The position numbers and the translations under genes are program-made. DNA of 64,000 bases from Mumia flava (GTDB taxonomy: Bacteria > Actinomycetota > Actinomycetes > Propionibacteriales > Nocardioidaceae), in NCBI RefSeq assembly GCF_002797495.1, contig NZ_PGEZ01000001.1, positions 2,232,001 through 2,296,000 of the forward strand. Direction: 5' to 3'. The notes beneath the pieces are model-generated. The model saw only the letters and a list, made by a program, of their open reading frames with translations, was not told the DNA's origin and made no database searches. Shown here in pieces: positions 57,872-64,000 of the stretch (position 1 is its first letter; each line of letters starts with the position of its first letter).

Positions 57872-59164
57872 TCAGCGGCGCTTGACGCGGAACTTCTTCG
57901 TCTTCGCCGGTCCCCAGCCCTTCTTGTTGTGGGCGCGGACGACGACCGTGTAGCGGCCGTAGCGGAGCTTGCCCTTGCGCTTGAGCTCCTTGCGGGTCAG
58001 CTTCGCGCGGGACGGCTTGCGGATCTCGCGGTGGACGACCTTCCCGCGCGTCTTGACCACGACCGAGTAGCGGTTGATCGCGGCCTGGCCGATGTAGCCG
58101 GGCCGGCGCCAGTCCACGATCCAGCGCTTTGCCCGCGGCTTGCCCTTGACCGTCAACGACCGGACCTGGCCTGGCTTCGTCACCAGCGGGCCCGGCGTCG
58201 GGACCGGGTACAGCGGGGCGTACGAGAGCACGGTGTTGCCGGAGGTCACCGTCGGCGTATGAGTCGCGTCGACCGTGATGCCGATCGGGTTCGTGAGCTG
58301 CGACGTCGGTCCTGTGACTCGGGCGAGCGGGGCCTTGTTGCCGTCGGCTCCCGGCCCGAAGACGACGACCGATCCCGGGTTGAAGTTCGCGACGTAGATC
58401 CGGCCGAACGAGTCAGTCTGCACACCGAACGGGTAGGCGAGCTGGGTCTGCAGGCCGCCGATCAGGCGCGCCGGCGCGACGTTGCCGTCGGCTGTCGCCG
58501 GGTACACGGTCACCGTGCCGGTGAGGTAGTTGGTGACATACATCCGGCCCTGCGCGACGTCGATGCCGACCGGGCCGTCGAGCTCGGTCTGCGCCCCGGC
58601 CACTGTCCTGCTCGGCGTCGCGTTGCCCGACTTGGCCGGGCCGAACACGAGAACGCGGCTGCTGGCGAAGTCGGTGACGTACACCGTGCCGCCGGCGTCG
58701 ACATCCACTCCGTAGGGCTCGTCGATCCCGGTGTTCGCGCCCGCGAGCACCTTCACCGGCGCGACGTTGCCGTTCGCGCCGGGGGCGAACACCCGGACGC
58801 TCCCGGCTCCCATGGCCGACACGTAGAGGTACCCCGCATCGTCCACCGCGACATCGGTCGGTTGGTCGAGCCCGGTCGCTCCGCCGGCGATCGTACGGAT
58901 CGGCGCCGCGTTGCCGCTCGCGCTCGCGCCGTAGACGGTGACCGAGTCGGAGGTGGGGTTCGCGACGTACAGCCGCCCGAACCCGTCGTGGGTCACGCCG
59001 TGCGGGATGCCCAGCCCGGTGGAACCGCCGCTCACCACCCGCACCGGTGCCGGATCGACGTCGGCAGCGGCTGCGCTCGGTGCCGTCGCGAGGGTCGCGG
59101 CGACCAGACCCGCGCCGCTGATCGTGGCTGCGAGCAGCGTCGTCGTGGTGGTCCGTCTGGGCAT
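57872..59164 (-). CDS. Secreted NHL-repeat beta-propeller protein with a basic Fn3-like C-terminal domain (paralogue 1)
   Basis: This 430-residue exported protein has a Sec signal (residues 1-33, ending SAAAAD). Six or so NHL-type repeats of about 46 residues each carry GxLYVxN / VxVFGPxAxGNxxP (for example GYLYVSAMGAGSVRVFAPGANGN), giving a beta-propeller over residues 38-310. A C-terminal fibronectin-III-like domain rich in Lys and Arg ends GKLRYGRYTVVVRAHNKKGW then KKFRVKRR. It is likely a cell-surface or matrix protein. GGAGGAACACC precedes the ATG. It is a tandem paralogue of the next gene. Confidence 0.75.
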   Translation of the reverse strand: MPRRTTTTTLLAATISGAGLVAATLATAPSAAAADVDPAPVRVVSGGSTGLGIPHGVTHDGFGRLYVANPTSDSVTVYGASASGNAAPIRTIAGGATGLDQPTDVAVDDAGYLYVSAMGAGSVRVFAPGANGNVAPVKVLAGANTGIDEPYGVDVDAGGTVYVTDFASSRVLVFGPAKSGNATPSRTVAGAQTELDGPVGIDVAQGRMYVTNYLTGTVTVYPATADGNVAPARLIGGLQTQLAYPFGVQTDSFGRIYVANFNPGSVVVFGPGADGNKAPLARVTGPTSQLTNPIGITVDATHTPTVTSGNTVLSYAPLYPVPTPGPLVTKPGQVRSLTVKGKPRAKRWIVDWRRPGYIGQAAINRYSVVVKTRGKVVHREIRKPSRAKLTRKELKRKGKLRYGRYTVVVRAHNKKGWGPAKTKKFRVKRR

Positions 59165-59256
59165 GGTGTTCCTCCGGTGTGGGCGTGGCGCCGCGGTGGA
59201 GGCGCGGCACCTTCCTATCGCCATCCGGGGCCTCACGGAGGGTTGTTGCACGCGCA

Positions 59257-59292
59257 GCCGTCCCCGCCGGGCAGATGCCCGACGGGGACGGC
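59257..59292. terminator. Hairpin between the two NHL-repeat genes
   Basis: A 10-bp outer stem (GCCGTCCCCG 59257-59266 with 59283-59292) continues with a 6-bp inner stem after one mismatch. It lies just after the stop of paralogue 2, so the two genes are probably separate transcripts. Confidence 0.75.
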
Positions 59293-59310
59293 GTTGCAGG
59301 GCGGGTCGGA

Positions 59311-60582
59311 TCAGCGGCGCTTGACGCGGAACGTCTTCGCGGCGTTGGGTCCCCAGCCCTTCTTGTTGTGGGCGCGGACGATCACCTTGTACTTGCCGTA
59401 CCGGAGCTTGCCGCCCTTCTTCAGCTCGGGACGGGTGAGCACCGCGTACGTCGGCTTGCGGAACTCCTTGTGCACCGTGAGGCTGCCCTTCTTGACCACC
59501 ACCTGGTAGCGGTTGATCGGGGCGTTGCCCGTCTTGGACGGCTTCTTCCAGTCGACGATCCACCGCTTGGCCCGCGGCTTGCCCTTGACCTTGAGGTTGC
59601 GGACCTTCCCCGGCTTCGTGACCTTCGGGTAGAGCGCCTTGTAGGTCAGCAGGGCGTTGCCCGAACCGTTGCCGACACTCAGTCGGTGGTTCGCGTCAAC
59701 GACCACCCCGTACGGGTTGGCGAGCTGCGTGGCTCCACCGATGAGCCTGGTCAGCGGTGCCTTGTTGCCGTTGGCGCCCGCGCCGTACACCGTCACTGCC
59801 GCCGCCGTGTTGTTCGCGACGTAGAGCCGCCCGCTCGAGTCGGTATCGATGCTCCACGGTGTCGCGAGCTGCGTCTGCAGGCCTCCGATGAGTCGCACCG
59901 GAGGAACGTTCCCGTTGGCCGTCTTCTGGTAGGCGGTCACCGTGTTGGCCGAGTAGTTGGTGACGTAGATCCGCCCGCTGGGAGAGACCTCGACGCCGGC
60001 CGGGCTGCTGAGCTCGGTCTGTCCGCCGGTGATCTGGCGGGTCGGTGTGGCGTTGCCGTTCTTCGCCGGGCCGAACACGAGGAGGCGGTCGTTGCCGAAG
60101 CTTGCGATGTACACCGTTCCGCTGCTGTCGACATCGATCCCGTACGGCGCGCTCATGTTCGTGTTCGCGCCCGAGATCTGCTTCGCCGGTGCGACGTTGC
60201 CGTTCGCCCCCGGCGGGTAGACCGTGATCTTGTTGGTCCCCTCGTTGGTGACGTACAGGTAGCCCGCGTTGTCGACGGCGACGTCGGCGGGCGCCGACAG
60301 CTGGGTAGCACCTCCTTGGATCGACCTCAACGGCGTCGCGTTGCCGTTCGCGTTCGGCCCGAAGATCCGGATCGCGTTGTTGCTGTAGCTGGCAGCGTAG
60401 AGACGCCCGGCCTTGTCCCGGGTCACACCGACGGCGAGGTTCAGCCCCGTGTTGCCGCCCGAGACGACCTGGACAGGGGGGCGGTTGACGTCGGCGGCCG
60501 ACGCCGTGGGAGCCGCGGCCAGCGTCGCGGCGATCAACCCGACGCCGGCGGTGCCGGCAGCGAGCAGGGTACGAGTCTTCAT
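59311..60582 (-). CDS. Secreted NHL-repeat beta-propeller protein with Fn3-like domain (paralogue 2)
   Basis: This 423-residue homologue of the adjacent gene has the same order: signal peptide (MKTRTLLAAGTAGVGLIAAT...ASAAD), NHL repeats (GRLYAASYSNNAIRIFGPNANGN and so on) and the basic Fn3-like end (GKLRYGKYKVIVRAHNKKGW). Similarity is highest in the C-terminal domain, which implies shared anchoring while the propellers diverge. Function unknown. It has its own upstream region (60583-60716) with a small hairpin GACGCC-TTCGT-GGCGTC. Confidence 0.75.
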   Translation of the reverse strand: MKTRTLLAAGTAGVGLIAATLAAAPTASAADVNRPPVQVVSGGNTGLNLAVGVTRDKAGRLYAASYSNNAIRIFGPNANGNATPLRSIQGGATQLSAPADVAVDNAGYLYVTNEGTNKITVYPPGANGNVAPAKQISGANTNMSAPYGIDVDSSGTVYIASFGNDRLLVFGPAKNGNATPTRQITGGQTELSSPAGVEVSPSGRIYVTNYSANTVTAYQKTANGNVPPVRLIGGLQTQLATPWSIDTDSSGRLYVANNTAAAVTVYGAGANGNKAPLTRLIGGATQLANPYGVVVDANHRLSVGNGSGNALLTYKALYPKVTKPGKVRNLKVKGKPRAKRWIVDWKKPSKTGNAPINRYQVVVKKGSLTVHKEFRKPTYAVLTRPELKKGGKLRYGKYKVIVRAHNKKGWGPNAAKTFRVKRR

Positions 60583-60716
60583 GATGGGTCCTTCGAACGA
60601 GAGTTCTCCGGCCCGGGGGTTGGACGCCTTCGTGGCGTCGCCTCACCCTGTCCTACGCCCTGCGGGATCTCACGAGGTGGGTTTTTGCACCGTGGATCCG
60701 CCAGCCGCTCGGGCGG

Positions 60717-62222
60717 TCAGGCGCTGAAGACCGTGGAGTGCCAGTCGCGTCGCGCCTCGCCCGTCAGATCGCGCATCACGTGCTTGACCTGCGTGTACTC
60801 GTCGAACGAGTACGTGCTCATGTCCTTGCCGTAGCCCGACGCCTTGTACCCGCCGTGCGGCATCTCCGAGATGATCGAGATGTGGTCGTTGATCCACACG
60901 CAGCCGGCCTGGATCTCGGCGCTCGCACGCTCGGCGCGGTAGATGTCGCGCGTCCACGCCGACGCCGCCAGGCCGTACGGGGTGTCGTTCGCGAGCCGGA
61001 TCGCCTCGTCGTCGTCGGAGAACGGCAGAGCGACGAGGACCGGGCCGAAGATCTCGTCCTGGACCGCCTCGGCATCCTGGGCGAGCCCGGTGAGCAGCGT
61101 CGGCTCGTAGTAGAAGCCGTTCCGCTCGGGTGCGCGGCCGCCGCAGAGCACGTTCGCGCCGGCGGCCCGGGCACGGTCGACCATCGCGGCGACCTTGTCG
61201 CGGTGCGCGGCCGAGCTGAGCGCGCCGAGGTCGGTCGCGGGATCGGTGGGGTCGCCGATCACGACCTTGCGCATGAGCGCGGCGACGCCCTCGGTGAACT
61301 CCTCGAACCGGCTCTCGTGCACGTACGCCCGGGTGGCCGCCGTGCAGTCCTGGCCGCCGTTGATGATCGAACCGGCGACCGCTCCGCGGATCGCGGCCTC
61401 GAGGTCGGCGTCGTCGAAGACCACGAACGGGGCCTTGCCGCCGAGCTCGAGATGCACGCGCTTGACCGTGGCGGCTGCGGTCGCGGCGATCTGCTTGCCG
61501 ACCGCGGTCGAGCCGGTGAAGGAGGTCATCGCGACACCCGGGTCGGCGACGAGACGCTGACCGGTGGTGGCGCCGGGGCCGTTGATCACGTTCACGACGC
61601 CGTCGGGCAGCCCGGCGTCCTTCGCCGCCTGCGCGAACATCAGGGAGGTGAACGGCGTGATCTCGGCGGGCTTGAGCACGATCGTGTTGCCGGCCGCGAT
61701 CGCGGGGAGGATCTTCCAGGCTGCCATCTGGAGGGGGTAGTTCCACGGGGCGATCGAGCCGATCACGCCGAGGGGCTCGCGGCGGATCGACGAGGCGTGC
61801 CCGCCGGAGTAGTTGCCGCTCGCCTTGCCCTCGAGGTTGCGGGCCGCGCCGGCGAAGAAGTCGGTGTTGTCGATCGTGCCGGGGACGTCGAACTCGGTGG
61901 ACATCCGGATCGACTTGCCGGTCTGGAGCGTCTCGGCGGCCGCGAGGTCGTCGGCGATCTCGTCGAAGCGGCGCGCCAGCGCGTACAGTGCGGCGCTGCG
62001 CTCGCCCGGCGTCGCGGCGGACCACTCCGGGTACGCCCGGGCGGCTGCGTCGACCGCAGCGGCGACGTCGTCGTCGTTGGCCGACGCGTACGTCGCCACG
62101 ACGTCGCCGGTCGCGGGGCTGGACACGACGACGTCCTCGGGGCCGTGCCCGTCGACGTACGCACCGCCGATGAACTGACCGGCGGGGATACGGGCGGGAT
62201 CGAACGGCGCAGGCGTGCTCAT
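60717..62222 (-). CDS. NAD-dependent aldehyde dehydrogenase (gamma-aminobutyraldehyde/betaine-aldehyde type)
   Basis: This 501-residue ALDH has APWNYPLQMAAWKILPAIAAGN, SFTGSTAVGKQIAATAA (NAD loop), ELGGKAPFVVFDDADLE (general base Glu), NGGQDCTAATRAYV (catalytic Cys) and EIFGPVLVALPFSDDDEAI. The C-terminal NDHISIISEMPHGGYKASGYGKD is typical of gamma-aminobutyraldehyde dehydrogenases of putrescine breakdown. It oxidises an amino-aldehyde. It is divergent from the TetR gene and about 140 bases from it; both may relate to polyamine or osmolyte use, but the link is inference. Confidence 0.9.
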   Translation of the reverse strand: MSTPAPFDPARIPAGQFIGGAYVDGHGPEDVVVSSPATGDVVATYASANDDDVAAAVDAAARAYPEWSAATPGERSAALYALARRFDEIADDLAAAETLQTGKSIRMSTEFDVPGTIDNTDFFAGAARNLEGKASGNYSGGHASSIRREPLGVIGSIAPWNYPLQMAAWKILPAIAAGNTIVLKPAEITPFTSLMFAQAAKDAGLPDGVVNVINGPGATTGQRLVADPGVAMTSFTGSTAVGKQIAATAAATVKRVHLELGGKAPFVVFDDADLEAAIRGAVAGSIINGGQDCTAATRAYVHESRFEEFTEGVAALMRKVVIGDPTDPATDLGALSSAAHRDKVAAMVDRARAAGANVLCGGRAPERNGFYYEPTLLTGLAQDAEAVQDEIFGPVLVALPFSDDDEAIRLANDTPYGLAASAWTRDIYRAERASAEIQAGCVWINDHISIISEMPHGGYKASGYGKDMSTYSFDEYTQVKHVMRDLTGEARRDWHSTVFSA

Positions 62223-62329
62223 GGCAGTGATTGCAGCACGCCCGACGCCACGCGGCCAACCGGCGGTCTGTCACCCCTGCCCCGTCCCGCGTGACGCTCT
62301 GTCACCCCTCCGGGGTCGGGCGGAACGCT

Positions 62330-62365
62330 ACTGACCGGGCGGTAAGTGGGGGTAGGGTCAGGTCC
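62330..62365 (+). promoter_or_regulatory. Promoter and operator of the second TetR gene
   Basis: A near-palindrome ACTGACCGGGCGGTAAGT (62330-62347) overlaps CTGACC (-35-like, 62331-62336) and precedes TAGGGT (-10, 62353-62358), which is 7 bases before the ATG. A related sequence occurs at 63188-63205. Confidence 0.65.
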
Positions 62366-63013
62366 ATGACGAGCGACGCCGCCCCCATCAAGCGCACGCG
62401 GGCCGCGCGGGTCCCGGCGGACCAGCGGCGTGCCGAGATCCTCGTCGCGGCGCTCGACGTCTTCGGCACCCGTGGCTTCCACAAGGCATCGCTCGGGGAG
62501 ATCGCCGAGCGGGTCGGCATCACGCACCAAGGCATCCTGCACCACTTCGGGTCGAAGGAGCAGCTGCTCGTGGAGGTGCTCGAGTACCGCGACGCGACCG
62601 ACGTCGCCGACTTCGAGAACGCCGAGCCGCCGCACGGTCCACTGCTCCTCGACCACCTCGTACGGACCGCGCAGACGAACACGACCCGTGGCGGGCTGGT
62701 GCAGTCGTACGCCGTGCTGTCGGCGGAGTCCGTGACGGAGGGGCACCCGGCGCAGGACTCGTTCCGCGACCGGTTCACCCATCTGCGGGGCATGATCGCG
62801 GATGCGCTCGCCGACACCGTGCCGGCGGACCGGCGTCCCCCGGAGGAGGAGCTCGACGCGGCCGCGTCCTCGATCATCGCGGTGATGGACGGGCTGCAGG
62901 TGCAGTGGCTGCTCGACCCGGAGCGCGTGGACATGCCCGCCGCGGTCGCGCTGGTGATCGACGCGCTCCTGGCGCGGTGGGGTCTGGCTGCGCGCGCGGC
63001 CGACGTGCTCTGA
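62366..63013 (+). CDS. TetR/AcrR family transcriptional regulator (probable sugar-ABC regulator)
   Basis: This 215-residue regulator has a helix-turn-helix of the form RRAEILVAALDVFGTRGFHKAS, GEIAERVGITHQGILHHFGSKEQL at residues 22-68, and a C-terminal ligand domain with a YAVLSAESV segment typical of regulators found beside carbohydrate-uptake genes. Its own promoter and the promoter of the downstream sugar-binding protein share one operator-like sequence. It is therefore likely an autorepressor that also controls that transporter. Leaderless ATG. Confidence 0.87.
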   Translation: MTSDAAPIKRTRAARVPADQRRAEILVAALDVFGTRGFHKASLGEIAERVGITHQGILHHFGSKEQLLVEVLEYRDATDVADFENAEPPHGPLLLDHLVRTAQTNTTRGGLVQSYAVLSAESVTEGHPAQDSFRDRFTHLRGMIADALADTVPADRRPPEEELDAAASSIIAVMDGLQVQWLLDPERVDMPAAVALVIDALLARWGLAARAADVL

Positions 63014-63015
63014 GG

Positions 63016-63092
63016 GGTCTCGATCGCTCGCTCCGCTCGCGCCTCGACCAGCGGGCATCGTTCGCTCCGCTCGCGCCTCGACCAGCGGGCAT
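63016..63092. repeat. REP-like repeat family A, locus 5 (partial tandem)
   Basis: GGTCTCGATCGCTCGCTCC leading into GCTCGCGCCTCGACC is followed by a second, 5'-truncated copy; both end in AGCGGGCATCG. It is in the 308-base gap between the TetR and sugar-binding genes. Confidence 0.8.
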
Positions 63093-63186
63093 CGCTCGAT
63101 TGACGGGAAGGTCGGTGTTCGAGGCGGGCGAGGAACGAGCCCGATCGAGAACGCACCCGGCGCCGTTATCAGATCGTGACGTTCAC

Positions 63187-63214
63187 TACTTACTTGCAGG
63201 TCAGTAAGTATGGT
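63187..63214 (+). promoter_or_regulatory. Operator and -10 box of the sugar-binding protein gene
   Basis: TACTTAC-N10-GTAAGTA (63187-63210) is a perfect 7-base inverted repeat. Within it, ACTTAC-N6-GTCAGT (63188-63205) repeats the TetR operator at 62330-62347 in reverse orientation. TATGGT (63209-63214) is the likely -10, so binding would block transcription. Confidence 0.65.
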
Positions 63215-63321
63215 TCGATGGCGTTCGGTTCGCATGTGTGTCCGGCGTCACATCGAGCACTCGGTCGCAGCGGTTCGCGGCAAGGTTCACATCACCAACG
63301 TCGGGGAGAAAGGACCACACC

Positions 63322-64000
63322 ATGGCGGTACTCAAGCGACGCGCCGCGTCCGCCGCGCTCGCGGCTGCGGCGCTCCTCCTCGTCGCAGCGTGCGGCGGGG
63401 GCGACGACGACTCCGACGCCTCCTCCGACTCGAGCTGCGAGCCGGCTGCTGACGGCGAGAAGGTCACCCTCACGTTCTCCTCCTGGGTCCCCGGGATGCA
63501 GGAGACGGTCGACCTCTGGAACGAGAACAACCCCGACATCCAGGTGAAGTACAAGGAGGTCGTCGGCGGCAACGAAGGCACCTACCAGGCGTACTCGAAC
63601 CAGATCAAGGCCGGCACGACGGGCGACATCGGCATGGTCGAGTTCGACAACCTCGCGAGCTTCCGGCTCCAGGACGGCCTGTACGACATCGGCGGCTGCG
63701 AGCCGTGGCAGGAGGCCGAGGGCGACTTCGTCGACTGGACGGTCTCGCAGGTCAGCTTCGGCGAGGACGGCTCGGCGTACGGGGTGCCGATGGACGTCGG
63801 GCCGATGGCGCTCTACTACCGCAAGGACCTGTTCGAGCAGAACGACATCGGCGTCCCGACGACGTGGGACGAGTACTACGAGGCCGCGAAGAAGATCAAG
63901 GCCCTGGGCGCGACGATCGGTGACTTCCCGCCGGACCAGCCTGCATGGTTCACCTCGCTCGCGTGGCAGAACGGCGCCACGTGGTTCTCCGAGGACGGCG
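63322..64000 (+). CDS. ABC transporter sugar-binding lipoprotein (N-terminal part)
   Basis: The visible 226 residues run off the right edge. A lipoprotein signal with lipobox LLLVAAC (Cys at residue 24) is followed by an acidic Gly/Ser/Asp linker. The family 1 extracellular solute-binding domain then begins (VTLTFSSWVPGMQETVDLWNENNPDIQVKYK, GTTGDIGMVEFDN, YGVPMDVGPMALYYRKDLFEQ, PTTWDEYYEAAKKIK). It delivers a sugar or oligosaccharide to a membrane ABC importer, presumably encoded just beyond the edge. GAGAAAGGA precedes the ATG at 63322. Confidence 0.9.
   Translation, partial: MAVLKRRAASAALAAAALLLVAACGGGDDDSDASSDSSCEPAADGEKVTLTFSSWVPGMQETVDLWNENNPDIQVKYKEVVGGNEGTYQAYSNQIKAGTTGDIGMVEFDNLASFRLQDGLYDIGGCEPWQEAEGDFVDWTVSQVSFGEDGSAYGVPMDVGPMALYYRKDLFEQNDIGVPTTWDEYYEAAKKIKALGATIGDFPPDQPAWFTSLAWQNGATWFSEDG

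Overview
The window is about 71% GC, densely coded DNA from an actinobacterium. The mix points to a Nocardioidaceae-like (Propionibacteriales) soil organism: an mprA-mprB-pepD type operon, a CmtR metal sensor, HelR, a short Erm, a GPP34 protein, TIGR03084 and DUF2804 proteins, many GTG starts, and many genes whose start codon lies 6 to 8 bases after a TAnnnT -10 box (apparently leaderless). The family placement is inference. No phage, rRNA operon or CRISPR array is present.

Layout. 1-10.9 kb: the edge of a DUF2804 gene, then a tightly overlapping catabolic operon: TetR regulator, TIGR03084 protein, AtuA-like protein, acyl-CoA dehydrogenase, biotin-dependent carboxylase beta and alpha subunits, second acyl-CoA dehydrogenase, enoyl-CoA hydratase. 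The gene set resembles acyclic-terpene (atu) or leucine-type (liu) degradation and ends at a strong hairpin. 11-21 kb: single genes, including a second enoyl-CoA hydratase, an ornithine cyclodeaminase homologue, a HelD/HelR-type RNA polymerase recycling motor, a large secreted F5/8-type protein and a membrane metallophosphoesterase. 20.9-21.5 kb: a Doc-like toxin-antitoxin pair. 21.5-23.5 kb: a fused anthranilate synthase preceded by a Trp-Trp leader peptide. 23.6-27.6 kb: an MprA/MprB-like two-component system with its HtrA-like protease. 27.6-34.3 kb: housekeeping and transport genes.

34.4-41.2 kb is the accessory part. It contains a DNA ligase remnant, AT-rich TTACATC iterons, and a three-gene module: tyrosine recombinase, small XRE protein, and a protein with eight zinc knuckles fused to a degenerate recombinase fold. 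A CmtR/CadD cadmium-lead resistance pair and a FitAB/VapBC toxin-antitoxin pair follow, next to tRNA-Gly(CCC). 41.3-48.6 kb: YciI, dcd, a VOC protein, psuG, a short Erm-like methyltransferase with an overlapping upstream reading frame, a PfkB sugar kinase (possible psuK) and an ABC exporter. 48.7-64 kb: a large Fe-S oxidoreductase, two MFS transporters, a SugE-type SMR protein, two tandem NHL-repeat secreted paralogues, an aldehyde dehydrogenase, and a TetR regulator whose putative operator recurs before the sugar-binding lipoprotein gene cut by the right edge.

Several small dispersed repeat families sit between, and twice inside, these genes. The most notable is a roughly 35 bp REP-like sequence that is translated in frame in two neighbouring genes of the first operon.
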